The notes beneath the pieces were generated by a model. It was given only the letters and a program-made list of their open reading frames with translations, searched no databases and had not been told where the DNA came from. A stretch of 64,000 bases of DNA from assembly GCA_037176725.1 (NCBI GenBank), contig JAZBRS010000026.1:152841501-152905500 (forward strand). The letters are read 5' to 3'. This DNA comes from Posidonia oceanica. Lineage: Eukaryota > Streptophyta > Magnoliopsida > Alismatales > Posidoniaceae. Below are positions 12,356 through 23,551 of the stretch, piece by piece; the stretch's first letter is position 1, and the number at the start of each line of letters is the position of its first letter. Made by a program: the position numbers and the translations under genes.

Positions 12356-12702
12356 CTTACTGCACCTCGTTTTCGAGCACAGTTTTCAATTCGAACGTTG
12401 TTTTCACCTTTGGTCGCCTCCATGTGTATGTTCCAGCATCCAGGCATGTGGTTTGATACTAGCTTTCTAGTTTTATGCCTTTGTTTTGTTTCCTTAACTT
12501 GTTTATCATTTCATCGCGGCATTTTAACTTTAATTAGTCATTTGACATGGTTTTGCTAAGCTTTGCATGGTTTTTAAAGGCATGTTGCATACTGCCCTCG
12601 GGCGAACATAAACCGGCTTACACGCCAACATTAGCCATACAAGAGCGGATTGGCTTAGAAAGATCGACATCCTCGGGCGTGTCGGGGGTGCCTAACATCT
12701 TC

Positions 12703-12707
12703 CCCGC
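12703..12707. repeat. Target-site duplication of B1, left copy (CCCGC)
   Basis: CCCGC directly precedes TGTAGTGTGG at 12708 and is repeated at 33428-33432 directly after ATATCTACA. Joining the two flanks rebuilds the phrase found intact at 56960-56975 of the T3 LTR (CCCGCACGTAACAGGAG-like), which confirms the insertion. Confidence 0.93.
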
Positions 12708-13354
12708 TGTAGTGTGGAATTTTGGGGGGGGGGGTGTTTAAGAAGATGTCGGTGCTTCCATGTACGTCGTCAACTTTGTTGTGATCGCCACTCGCCTTTG
12801 GGTAGACAAGACACCTGGGGGGAGACTATGAAGATGCGGGTCCTTGGACCACTAGCGGCTCCCTCGTGTTACGTAAGCGCTTTCCTTCCCTTCAAAACAA
12901 AATGAAAAAGATCTAAATTAGTTCAAGTGTAGTAATCAGCAATAGAAGTAAACGAAACAACATGATTACAAGAAACAAATACTAACCAGGGGTTGTTCCC
13001 CGCATGCATATGCTATGGGTCCTATGCTAAGGAATGTAAAAATGCAATGAAAAGTTAGATTGGAGGAAGATACTCCCTTTCACCCTTATGCTGAATGCAA
13101 TGAAGTTGAAAGGAGGCACGGTCGGAGCTCCGGCTTAGCTGGGAATCTCTGGAATGAAGATGGGAATTGGGTTTCCCTTTTCTAAAAGGTGGGAGATAGA
13201 GCTTCTGGGTTGAAGGCTCTAGCTCTGGAAGGTGGAGGCTTAACACTGACAGGGTGATTCCTCTCTCAAAAATTCCTCTCTCAAAAATTCAGACCTTAGG
13301 GAGGGAATTCCTCTCTCAAAAATTCCGATCCTCAAACCACTGGCCTAGGGGGTC

Positions 13355-13362
13355 TATTTATA
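13355..13362 (-). promoter_or_regulatory. TATA box in B1 3' LTR
   Basis: TATAAATA on the minus strand, within the phrase TCTATAAATAGACC. It is conserved at the same place in all three B LTRs (13355, 32473, 58161). Confidence 0.7.
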
Positions 13363-13424
13363 GACTCTAGGGATGAGGACGGTTGGAGTTCAGAAAATTC
13401 TAGAAGAAAAGTGGCAGTTAGGGT

Positions 13425-13960
13425 TAGTCGCCGGTTGAGTTGGCGACTAAGGCTAGCAACCGCCCAGTCAAATGTGGGAAAACCCGAGAACGAGGCCACG
13501 ATTATTAGTCACCGATTGAGTTGGGGCCTAACGGTCGAGGGGGTCGTGGGAAATAACCGTGGAAAAGCGGTTCGAAGGAGGCCACGATCATTACTCGCCG
13601 GTTGAGCTGGCGCCTAATGGTTGAGGATCGTGGGAGATAATTGCTGCAGTTCCACAACCGCCTAGTCGCCGGTTGAGTTGGCGCCTAAGGGTTGAGAGGG
13701 ATCGTGGGAAACAATCGTGGAAAAGCTATTCGAAGGAGGCCACAATCATTAGTCGCCAGTTTAGTTGGCGGCTAATGGTTGAGGATCGTGGGAGACAACC
13801 GCTGCAGTCCACGATCGCTTAGTCACCATTTGAGTTAGCGTCTAAGTGGGTTGCCTCCACAGATGGCAGCTGAATTGGCCGCCTCCGCTATTGGCAACTG
13901 ACTTAGTCGCCTGCATAGCTGGCAAGTGGACGAGTTGCCTCTCCAGCTGGCAACTAGCAA
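13425..13960. repeat. AGTCGCC/GGCGACT inverted-word region of the B LTR (copy 1)
   Basis: Pairs such as TTAGTCGCC ... GGCGACTAA or their variants recur about every 100 bases, separated by 10 to 12 bases (for example GGTTGAGTT). Copies in the other two B LTRs (32535-33065, 58225-58705) keep the layout but differ in many positions. Confidence 0.75.
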
Positions 13961-14312
13961 GCTCAGGTCAATTCTAACCCTACTTTCCGGGTTTTGGCTA
14001 GAGAAAACAAGATAGAAGGCCGAGAAACTACAGATAGTCTATAAAATCAAGAAGGCATCTCTGTTAACTCAAATCTACCACGAATCTGAGTAGAAGTAAT
14101 GGATACCCAGGGTACTTGGACTTGCCTCGAGCCTAAGTGATTTAGCTCTGCCACAGCCAACAACCTGAGTCAAGGTAGGATCAAGTGATGCTTTGAAGAA
14201 ATCAAGGAACATCTGGAAGATGTGCCATAAAAACTTAGGCATGTGATTTGAGGTGCCTTAAGGTTTCTATCCTTAAAAGAACTCTCAGAAATGTGAAAAT
14301 AGGATATCTACA

Positions 14313-15383
14313 GTTGCCCCTCCTTGGAGTTGATCTTGGAACAAGATCGGGTCCAAGGCAAGAACGATGTCCTATTGTGCATTTCCTGAAAAGGGGAGCT
14401 CCGTCTCAAACAATTTGCCACTGAAGTAGCCAAAGGAAAGATAAAAAGAGGGTTTAAATTGCCATCAAATTGGAGACTCAGGCATGGAGGGGTCAAGTCG
14501 GTTTCGGAACTTGTGTTGCAGCTGAGGTTAGGACCAGGTCAACCATGTAGAGGTGTTCCAATGGGGCAAGAACTAAGGAGGAACTCGCAGGATGTTATTC
14601 CGGTACGATCCAAAGGAGAGTGTGACATCTTGTTTGAGACTTCACTCACATTGGAATTGATAAGAGGATAGGTAGGAACTGGGTTGGCTCTAGGAGAATC
14701 ACATGCCTAAGGATTTCTAACACTCTTGAAGAACAATGCTCCGTCTGTGCTCCACTTCCAATGATATGAGAAAATGCATGGATGCATGATTCAAACAAAC
14801 AAATGCAAATGCAAGGTCAACGCGCGATGCAATGAATGGTCCACATGCTAGGTTAGGCTGGCGGGGTACGGTTGGTCCCAAACCATATGGACATATGCAA
14901 AATGAATGAATGTAATTCGTTGTGGTCAAGTGTTTTCCATCCTCAAGTGTGACCAGCACTCTCTGGAAAGGACCGTCGTCCCACAGCTCGATTTGGCAGT
15001 TAAGGAGGTTCCGTGCAAAGAGAACCGGGTGAGGGAGTGAATCCTTCATTTGCCAATCCTTTGTGTCGTCAGGTGTTCGCAGTGGTTGCGGCGGATGGTG
15101 CGTGAACTCAAGGCAAGAGTTCACTACTCGGCTTCGCAGTTCTGAGGTAGCATCACCTCGAATGGGAGGGATGCTGGGTTGTAGCAGATGGTCTGTTCTG
15201 ATGGGTTAGTTGCCTCATTGGGCGGCTAAGCTAGTCGCCGGTTGTTAGGGCGACGCGTCATCTCCTGGCTTATTTAGTTCAGAAATCATTTTAAACACTG
15301 ATTCCATTGATAAGGGGAGATAAAAGACGGCCGTCCTTGCTTTTCAGGAAGCATTCTGCACAAGTAAACCTCTTATCTTGATC
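14313..15383 (-). other. B1 polypurine tract and non-coding 3' region
   Basis: On the minus strand AAGGAGGGGCAAC (14313-14325) abuts the LTR start TGTAGATATCC and is the plus-strand primer site. The rest, to the first antisense gene, is conserved at 59058-60080 in B2 without a conserved reading frame. It includes one GTCGCC/GGCGAC pair near 15226-15253. Frames at 14717-15124 (-) and elsewhere are not conserved in length between the copies and are not called as genes. Confidence 0.7.
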
Positions 15384-16743
15384 ATGAAGCTTCCTTCCTT
15401 CTCTTCTTCGACCTTCCAAGTGAAGAGGGTGGTTGATATCCCCAACCATTTGATGAAAGCCATCCGGGATGACCAAGTATGTTCTCCTCTTTGTCCCTTT
15501 TTGTCTTTGCATGCTTTTCTTTGTGGTTTTGCCTCTGAATGTTACTTGTTTAGGCCGTAGTGAACCTCACGGGATGCCCAAACTTCCACAATATACTTTG
15601 CCGTGGGTGTCTGGCTTGATCAACCGAGCAGAGGATAACAAGCATCTCTTCTGGTGCAGTGGTTTCGACAAGCTGCTCGATATGATTCGCACGCCTATGC
15701 CTTTGCCATTGTTGCACGCTTTGATGACTTTCTGGAATGGCTCCTCCAACACTTTCGACCTTCCTTGTGGGGAGACTTTGATCACATGTGAGGAGGTGTC
15801 TTCTTTGCTTGGATTGGCGGTGGAATCTACTGAAGTGGCAGATGATCGCTTCGCCATTTCTGTTGAGACAGTGGGCTCCAAGAAGATAGGCGGGTATTTA
15901 GCAATGGATCAGGAGGCTAGCAAGGCTTTGATGCACTTGGGGAGACTCTTTCTTCGAGGCCTGTGGGAGGTTCTTACCACCAGGCAACTTGCTGAGACTG
16001 AGCTGAGGGAGTGCTTGTTTGTAGCAGTCGGTGGCCTTACTTTGTTCGCAGATGCAAATTTCACAATGGATCTTCACCACGTGGATCTTCTGATGTTAGT
16101 GGCTGTTCGTCCAGACTTGTGCTTGGCTCCTGCTGTATTGGGTTACACCATGGAGGGGCTCACCAGTGCCTCTTGTTCAGGGAAGTTCTTTGGCTCTCCA
16201 CTGCTGTTGCACAGGTGGTTCATGTCTCATTGTTGCTGTGATACAAATTTTGCCGGCCTGAGCTTCCATGACTGCATTCTCTGCCTTGGACGCTTGTCAC
16301 TGCAGGATTTTGACTTTGTTCCGAAGCTGCCTAGAGCTCATAAGGCGCGGGTGATGAGCACAGTTCACAGTGACCTTGAGCTTGTCCTGGTGGGTGCCAC
16401 ATCGTTAATGCTGTATCCCATCCATCGTTGTTCACGTCTGCTGAATCAGGAGCTAGTTGTCCAGGCTGACGCAGTTCTGACCCCTCCGATCCACATTCGC
16501 AAGGAAGACGATGATCGAGATGAGAGGATGGTCCTGGAGTACATAGCACGCTGGGTTCACATCGGTAGGCAAGTGTCTCTGAGTGCGCCTCGGCTTTTTG
16601 CAACTACTCGGGAGTCCCAGGAGTTGAAGTACGTGAAGTGGTATGCACGGCGTTGTCCCACTCCTCAGAAATATGCCGATGACAGGCGGGAATTCCTGAA
16701 GATGCTTGGGCTCAACCGCTCGAGCATGGCAATGCATGGCTGA
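15384..16743 (+). pseudogene. Antisense DUF7745/PMD-like gene of B1 (two exons, frameshifted)
   Basis: Exon 1 runs 15384-15476 (MKLPSFSSSTFQ...), with a GT donor at 15477 and an AG acceptor ending at 15553. Exon 2 runs 15554-16743 and ends at TGA. Exon 2 carries the plant-mobile-domain-like opening (an LLHALMTFW helix, then PCGETLITCEEVSSLLGL) and a central block with the WFMSH signature typical of DUF7745-type plant proteins. This family is found in transposons and as host genes; its biochemical role is not established. Compared with B2 (60081-61439), about 10 bases are missing near 15590, just inside exon 2, shifting the frame. The long open frame starting at 15469 begins in the intron, so its N-terminus is not real. 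The gene lies antisense to gag-pol, between integrase and the 3' LTR. Confidence 0.75.
15477..15553 (+). other. Intron of the antisense DUF7745-like gene (B1)
   Basis: GTATGT donor and TTGTTTAG acceptor, both conserved in the B2 copy (60174-60239). Splicing joins two stretches that are conserved as protein between the copies. Confidence 0.7.
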
Positions 16744-17291
16744 TTATGTTTTTGTTTTAATTTTAAGTTGAGTTGAATCATGTTTTAGTTTTTAAGTTTG
16801 GGTTGAATTATGTTTTAGTTTTTGAGTTTAAGTTTGGGTTCAATTACGTTTTAGTTTTTAAGTTGTGTTTTGTCGTTTGTTAATGTATAAGTTTGCATTA
16901 GAGGGTAATTAAAGGAAGAAACTCTCTGCCCTCATTAGTTGCCGCCAATGATGGCGTCCATGCTAGTCGCCTCCTTTTAGGGCGTCTAAGAGTTGCGCCT
17001 TTCCAGAATGTTCAAACTGAAGCGGGAAGGTCGGCGCGCGAAGAAGCTGAAGGGCCAGTCGCCTTGATTGAAGGCGCCTAAAAGTGGTTGCTTCCGTGCT
17101 TGGCGACCAGGGCACGAGTCCAGTAACAAAACCGGACCGTTTCCCCTTCCCTTTCCAGACTTTCAAATCCTTCTCCCCTCTTCCTCCTCTCCTCCGGTGA
17201 TTCTCCCTTCATCCAGTGGCGTCTTCCGGCGGTGCGGCGGCGTGGCGAGCTCCGACGGTGTGGGTGGTGGTGATCCTCTTCCCCCTTCCTG
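16744..17291 (+). other. Spacer between the two antisense genes of B1
   Basis: The first part (16750-16880) holds about three imperfect copies of a 45 to 50-base unit built on GGGTTGAATTATGTTTTAG. The second part (16939-17110) holds several AGTCGCC/GGCGCC words like those of the LTR. The last part is probably 5' UTR of the next gene. The same layout occurs in B2 at 61440-61978. Confidence 0.6.
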
Positions 17292-20200
17292 ATGAGCGAC
17301 AGAGAGGGAAACAGCATGGGTGGTGATGCCGGTGGCGGCGACAGTGGCGCAGGCGATCGGTCTCGTCGGCAACAGAGGCAGGCCTTTCCTTCCCCCCTTT
17401 TTTATTTGGGTTATTAATTTTGAGATGAAGTAGTTTTAGGTTTTGGAATTATCATGGAAAAATTGAGGAAATTTAATTCAGTTATATGGAAATTTGATGT
17501 TTAATTTCAGTTATTATGTAAATTCAGTTTTAATTTCAGTTTATTATGGAAATTTGATATTTAAATGCATATGGAAATTTAGGTTTTAAATGCATATGGA
17601 AATTTTTAAGTTTATTATAGAAGTTTTAATTTCAGTTTTAGTTTAGTTTAATGAGTTTAGTTTTTTAGTTTTAATGAATTCAGTTTTCAGTTTAATTAAA
17701 AATTTTTAATTCGATTTATAGTCTGAATATTTCTTTTTTTAAGTTTTAATTGTGGAAATTTAGATTTAAATTCAGTTTAGTTGTGGAAGTTTATATTTAA
17801 ATTCAATTTGGTTTAAGTTCATGGAAAATTGATTTAAATTTAGTTATTGGATTCAGTTATTTAAAGTTATGTTTTAAATGTTAAATTTCTGATGTGAATG
17901 TGAAAGGGAAATGGAAATTTAGATGTGAATGTGAAATGTGAATGAAAATCCATTTTTATGGAGATTTGAATGTTTATTTAGTCTTTTTTGTGGAAATATG
18001 AATGTATGTTGTTGATTTACAGGAAAATGAAAAATGTTTAGTTGAAATTATAGAGGAGGTTATGGCGAATTTTTCCTAGAAATTTAAGAGATTTATGGAA
18101 TTTAGATTAATTTTTGGAATTTTTGAATGTAGAGGAATTGACTTTGGGATTTAAACGTGTAAAAGGATTCCATTGTTAATTTAGAATAAAGGAATTAATG
18201 GTATTTTGTTACCTAAATGGATAAGTGAAAGGTTTAAGTTGGATTAGAGTTGGACCTTTAATTTTTAGAGGTTGAATTTTAAAGTTAGGATATTAAAGTT
18301 GAATTTAAAGTTGAATTTTTAAAGTTGAATTTAAAGTTGAATTTTTAAGTTGAATTTTTAAATTGAATTTAGAGTTGAATTTTTAAGTTAAATTTTTAAG
18401 TTGAATTTTTAAATTGAATTTAGAGTTGAATTTTTAAGTTAAATTTTTAAGTTGAATTTTTAAGTTAAATTTTTAAGTTGAATTTTTAAGAGATATATGT
18501 TAAGAGTTTTAATTTTAAGGATTAATTTAAAGGGATTAACTTTAAAGGGATTAACTTCAAAGGGATTAACTTCAAAGATTGAATTTTTTAACTTTAAAGA
18601 TTTTAAGGATTGAATTTTTAAGGAATGATTTAAGGATTGATTTAAGGATTGATTTAAGGATTAATTTCAAAGAGATTAACTTTGAAGATTAATTTCAAGG
18701 GTTAATTTTTAAAGATGAATTAACTTTAAAGATTAATTTTAAGGATGGATTTTAGGGATTAATTTTTAAGGGTTGAATTAAAGATAGGCTTATGTATTAA
18801 ATGGTTTACATGCCTCGTTAATTAATTAAAGAGCTAACTTTTAATGGCTGATGTGTCTTGCTTAATTAATTAAGGTAACTTTTAATGGTTGATGTGTCCT
18901 ATTAATTAAACATTAAGGTAATTTTAAGGAGTTAGATTAATTAATGAGAGAGGCAATTTTCTAAAGAGTTAGACACCAAAGAGGGAGGTGATTAATGCAA
19001 TTGTTCACCTTAATTAGGCAGGGAGGCAGATGATTAAAATTTTAATTGGTTAATTTAAGTTTTAATTGGTTAGTTAAAGTGATTGATGATCAAGAGGATG
19101 ATTATTGATTAGTTAGATTAGTGTTTTGAAATGTTTAATGTTTAGGGAGATTAGTTAATGTTCAAGAAAATGATTAAGGAGATTATTAATGACTTTAACT
19201 GACTATGCTCTGCTCGTGGCACTATTTTAGGGTTTCTGACGAGGGGGCTGAGACAGGGAGGGATGAGGCCGGTCCTTCTACTGCGGAGGCGAGCTCCTCT
19301 CGTCCTCGCAAGCTTCGGACGAGGCGTCCACGTGCGCCGTCTCCTGTCTAGCCTGAGGTTGGTGGTGGTGACGGGGGTGACCCTGGTTCAGGTGCGGTCC
19401 CTTCACCTCCTAGGAGAGCCCGTACAGCAGCAGAGCTAGGCTAGGTGAGGTTATTTCATGTGTTTTTAGCTTTCATTAAGTTACTTTGCTTGATTTTTAT
19501 TAAGTTATTAATGTTTTCTTTTATGTTAGATGCCATTGCTGAGCCGGGCACGCTCGAGCTGGGAGGACTTGCATGAGACGTACATCAATCTCCTAGAGTT
19601 CCAGCGGGCGAGACTTGCGAGGATGGGCTTCGACCATTTTTTGGAGATCATGCCCTTTGAGATCCACCTCGGACTCTTGGTCTCTTTTGTAGAGAGGTTC
19701 AACAGCAGTTCTGGCAGCTTCATCTTTCGCGTGCGTGAGATGATGATCACCCTGGAGGACGTAGTTCGGTTGGTGGGCCTGAGGGTTGACGGAGAGCCCG
19801 TGGTGGCGGTTTTGCAGCCTGACTATGGTGATGAGCTGGAGGCCTGTTATGGTGTGCTACCTCCCCCTTCTAGTCGCTACCATACGCGTGTCAACGTCAA
19901 GTGGCTGAAGGACCGACTGGACGACCTTCTTCTTGCTAACGAGGTGACTCCGGACATAGCGGACCAGCAGCTCCGAGCCTTCTTGTCTATTCTGTTTCAT
20001 AGACTCTTCTTCGGCACGTCTTCACAGATGCTTCATGTCGGTTTTGCCCCTCTCCTACTGGATGTGGAGAGGATTCGTACATATTCCTGGGGTTCAGCCG
20101 TGTTGGTCTACTTGATCTCCCGGCTAGAGGCCTTTGCTACGGGCCAGACCCGCTCTCTCTCGGGCTGTCTGCCCCTTTTTCAGGTTTGTGCTTTATTTAT

Positions 20201-21993
20201 TTGCCTGCCTTCTGTTTAGTTGCCTGCTTCTGACTTGGAACTGTTTCTTTGTGTGACAGATCTGGATCTTTGAGTACTTTGTGTACCTTCGATCCGGAGT
20301 CCCAAGAGATGGCCCCATCGAGTTTCCCCAAGCTCGGCGGTGGAGTGACATGCAGTTGGCTCTGGAGCGGCTTCGCCCTGTGAGGCATCTGGGCCGCTTC
20401 CTGTTAGAGATCCTCCCAGAGGAGTGGGTAAGTTTCAATGTTTAGACCCTTCTTTCCCTGCACAGTTTGTTGGTTTCTGACTGAGTTGTGCTTGCAGGTT
20501 GTCTGGAGACCCTACTTTGAGGATGAGCATGCCGCTGAGGAGCCCATGGTGCGCGGTTCCCACTTGTTTTTTCGGGAGTGCTGGCTCTTTAGCCTCTTTC
20601 GGTGATACTACAGCCAGGTGGGCTGTGTCCTGCCACAGTTTGGCCTTCGACAGGTTGTCTCAGTGTCTGGTCCAGTGGATTGCTCTCTGGGATCTACTAG
20701 GGGAGGTCGGACTGATGCTCTTCAGTGATTTGTAGAGCAGCTCGAGAACTAGCGCTCGGGTGGCACAACGCTCCTTTCTAATGGTTCGGCAGAGACAGAG
20801 GTGGAGTGGAGGACCTGGTTTGATTCTAAGTTTGGTCATCTGATTGTCTTCCACCATGCCGTCTTTTATGGTTGCTCCAACATACTGATGGGTGGTGGTC
20901 CTGGTGCGAGTGCTAGTGACCTTCAGCGGGAGTTGGCGACTGCCAACAACCGCATTGATGAGCTGGTAAGCAACTCCCTTTGATGTTCTTTTATTTTACT
21001 GCTCTTTTACTTGTTCATTTGCTTACACATCTCCCTTGTTAGCACAGATGGCCGCTTCAGAGGGGATGACTGAGGCGTTCAGGACTCAACAGCAGCAGTA
21101 CTCCTTGAGAGTTGCAGAGTTAGTGCGGGAGAGGGATGAGCTCTTGTCTCAGATGGACGAGCTTCGAGCATGAGTGAGTCTCATTTCCTTTTTTCAGTTG
21201 TTTGTGCCTGTTTCTGCTTGTTTAACTGTTGTCTTTTCTTTAATATAGGCCGAGGGTGCCTCGACAAGTGCAGAGCCTGCCCCTATTGCCACCACAGGCC
21301 CAGCTGCTTCCCGTGTTGAGGGCATACTTGCTGCGGAGGTCCGGGCTTGTGATTCAGAGGTATTACCGCATTTTTCTTGCTTTAAGTACTTGTAAATCCT
21401 ATCCCCTAACTCATACAATTTCATTGTGCAGATTCAGGCGATGATGGATCTAGTCCACACACCTCCAGCCACCGGTCCCACTCAGAGCCAGCTAGACGAT
21501 GCCTTAGGGCGTGCCGAGGAGTTACAGGGGCGTCTTAGTCAGGTGGAGCGAGAGCATGATAGCCACATCCAGGAGTTAGAGGCTCGTGTGGCTGCATCCG
21601 ATGTAGCCATGGCTAGGGTTCAGTTTGAGGCTTCCTCCATGAGAAGGGTACTTCTGTTCTGCTTTGATACTTTAGTTGTAGCTAGTCTTTCTGCCTTTCT
21701 TGCTGATAAACTGCTTTGACTGTGTGGTTTGCTGTTTCTTGTTGCAGTTGAGTGACTTTCGTGCACAGTAGCTGCGGGACATGGAGGCACGACTGATGCA
21801 GAAGGAGATGGCAGTCGCGACAGTTCTTCTCGGTTCTGATATAGCTGGTCTGATGCCGGCCCCTGCTGTTGCAGCTCCTACAGGATCAGAGCATTCTAGG
21901 GCTCTGACGGCTGAGCAGACTACGAGAGCGCGATCTTCTCCTCATCTTGAGATGGTTCGCTCTATACTAAGGGCGTCTCGGGAGAGGACCTAG
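17292..21993 (+). pseudogene. Antisense plant-mobile-domain gene of B1 (about nine exons, broken)
   Basis: Likely exons: 17292-17377, 19229-19444, 19530-20183, 20260-20427, 20498-20965, 21048-21173, 21249-21359, 21432-21647 and 21748-21993. Exon 3 carries the PMD (PF10536-type) core, with FVERFNSSSGSFIFR, then MMITLEDVVRLVGLRVDGEP. Exons 5 to 9 encode a region rich in Q, E and R with coiled-coil character (QSQLDDALGRAEELQGRL). PMD proteins occur as host silencing factors (MAIN/MAIL type) and as transposon cargo; the role here is unknown. Stops lie at 19349, 19442, 20603, 20726, 20750 and 21769, all explicable as C-to-T changes; at 19349 and 19442 the B2 copy still has CAG. The exon 1 donor is GC where B2 has GT. 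Start chosen by match with B2, whose own ATG lies further upstream. Confidence 0.75.
17378..19228 (+). other. AT-rich first intron of the antisense PMD gene, with degenerate repeats
   Basis: About 1.85 kb without a coding frame, flanked by exon sequence matching B2. Bases 18230-18790 are an array of short units built on TTAAAGTTGAATTTT and AAGGATTAA words. The B2 intron (62146-63772) has the same kind of array with different units. The acceptor is TATTTTAG, ending at 19228. Confidence 0.65.
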
Positions 21994-23551
21994 AGTGGGG
22001 CGGCGTCTTCAGTTGCACAGCCTACGCCGAGGCCTCCAGATGATGGACGTGAGGGTAGCGGCGAGTCTGGCCATTGAGCTTGTACCTTTCTTTTGTTTCT
22101 GTCAGAGTTTGTACTTTTCTTTTGCCAGAGTCTTTACTTGTAAAGATGTGAATATTCATATGAAATGTTTTCTGCTTTGTTTTCCTGCACATGCTTACTT
22201 TTCTTGTTAGTAATCATGAAGCGTACCTTCCTTGGCGAAAGATTTGGTTAAGTTGATTAATTAATCAAAGAGAAGATATGTTAAATAAAAAAAAGGCTCG
22301 AGCTAAGTTAATTAACTAACAAGAAGACATAACAGATGTTAATGCAAAGAAAGCATGCTTATTTTAAAATGGGTGGAGGGAATTAATTTCTGGCCTCAGC
22401 TAAAGAGATGGAAATCAGAGCCCAGTAGACACTGATTGTGAGTCATCCGTGGATGCTCTAAAGATCATTATGTGAGTAATGTCTTTGTTGAGAGAGCGCA
22501 CCCAAGCCGTGAAACACGCTTGAGTAGGACGCTAACTCTGAAGCCTGGTGAATTGATGGTTGCATCATCGGCCAGATTAATTCCAGTTTTCCTGCTTACT
22601 AAGTTCTCACTTGTAGGTAGGTTGGATGTCTTGGTTTTTTTGTCTTTTTCTAGGTTTTGTAATTTTTTTGGTGCTTTGAGTTATGTGATTTTTTTTGGAT
22701 TTCGGGTTATGTGATTTTTTTGGATTTTTGGGTTGTATGATTTTTTTTTGGATTTTAGGGTTATGTGATTTTTTGGATTTTAGGGTTGTATGAATTTTTT
22801 GGATTTTAGGGTTGTATGATTTTTTTGGATTTTTAATTTTTCTAATGGGGAAAGATGAGTATCTACTTTAAGCATTAACCTCGGGGTCTGTTTCAACCAA
22901 ATGAGGGGACCCTACATTCGTGGACATGTCCCTTGGGCCATGCCTGTACCTTTTAGAGATTTTGGTCCACACACCAGTCCTTACTTGGGTTGCTATTCCC
23001 TGGGCCTTATCAGTCCTTGACCACCTGGGGTTGGTTACTCCTTGCCTGTTAGTGGGAATAGGATAGGGGAGGTTTCGGGATACAGTGAACTCTCGATTTT
23101 GGCTTAGGCCTTGACTTCCGCTTGCCTTTCTTTGGTCCTTAATGCGTCTTTCTACGGCTTATACTTTTAGATGCATAGACGGCTTTTGCCATACTCTTTT
23201 CCGCTCTTTGGACAGCTCTTTGCTGACCTCTTTTAGTTGGACAGTTTCTTTTACTGTTTCTTTTCGTTTGTTCCTCACTTGGACAGCTTCTTTGCTACCT
23301 TCTTTCCTGTCTGTTTGGGCGGTTTTTGCCACTGTCTTTCTGGACGCTTTCTAGGTTACTTGACAAGCAGTTTGTATTCTAAGCCTCTACTCCGAGCCTA
23401 CCTTTCCCTTACCTCCCCATGCAGTGTGTATGTGAAGACAGGTCAAGGCATGGGTCCCCCTAGGTGTTCCCCTTCCTATTGGCTTTGGGAATTTCTCCCC
23501 TTCTGGCTTGGTGTTAGGCCCTAGGTCTTTTCAATCATATAAGCATGCTGA
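21994..23551 (-). other. Non-coding 3' region of B1 between the antisense gene and integrase
   Basis: Bases 22640-22830 hold about seven copies of a roughly 25-base unit with the theme GGATTTTAGGGTTGTATGAT. Bases 23100-23370 are pyrimidine-rich with repeated GGACAGCTTCTTTG-like words. Frames here are short and have no domain. This is where the minus-strand pol and the plus-strand antisense gene converge. Confidence 0.6.
22640..22830 (+). repeat. About 25-base T-rich tandem repeat
   Basis: Imperfect units of GGATTTTAGGGTTGTATGAT followed by a T run. The TTTAGGG inside the unit resembles plant telomere repeat, but the period is about 25 bases, not 7. Confidence 0.75.

Larger units (their letters stand above)
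10001..12707 (+). mobile_element. E1 3' LTR, left part
   Basis: It begins TGTAGACACCCCGTTTTGG after the polypurine tract. It is cut at 12707 by insertion of B1 and resumes at 33433, the joined LTR being about 3.0 kb. It contains CCCTAA-rich sequence (10077-10210), a GC-rich section (10370-11260) and a series of inverted-repeat words every 220 to 240 bases (11380-12350). The shared LTR 3' block appears at about 12640-12707 (GTGCCTAAC, TTCCCCGC). Frames such as 10254-10673 (+) carry no domain. Confidence 0.85.
12708..14312 (-). mobile_element. B1 3' LTR
   Basis: On the plus strand it runs from TGTAGTGTGGAATTTTGGGG to AGGATATCTACA. It is closely similar to the 5' LTR at 31808-33427 and to the B2 LTR at 57511-59057. 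It contains a TATA box on the minus strand (13355-13362), short CTCTCTCAAAAATTC tandem repeats (about 13258-13330) and the AGTCGCC/GGCGACT word region (13425-13960). The minus-strand orientation follows from the TATA box, the adjoining polypurine tract and the gag-pol direction. Its distance from gag makes it the 3' copy. Confidence 0.92.

Noticed and set aside
15469..15553. Start of the 424-codon frame at 15469 as a signal-peptide-like N-terminus
   Set aside because: It lies in an intron with conserved GT and AG ends in both copies; the open frame there is accidental.
22640..22830. TTTAGGG telomere-like motif
   Set aside because: It sits in a 25-base unit with T runs; not telomeric.
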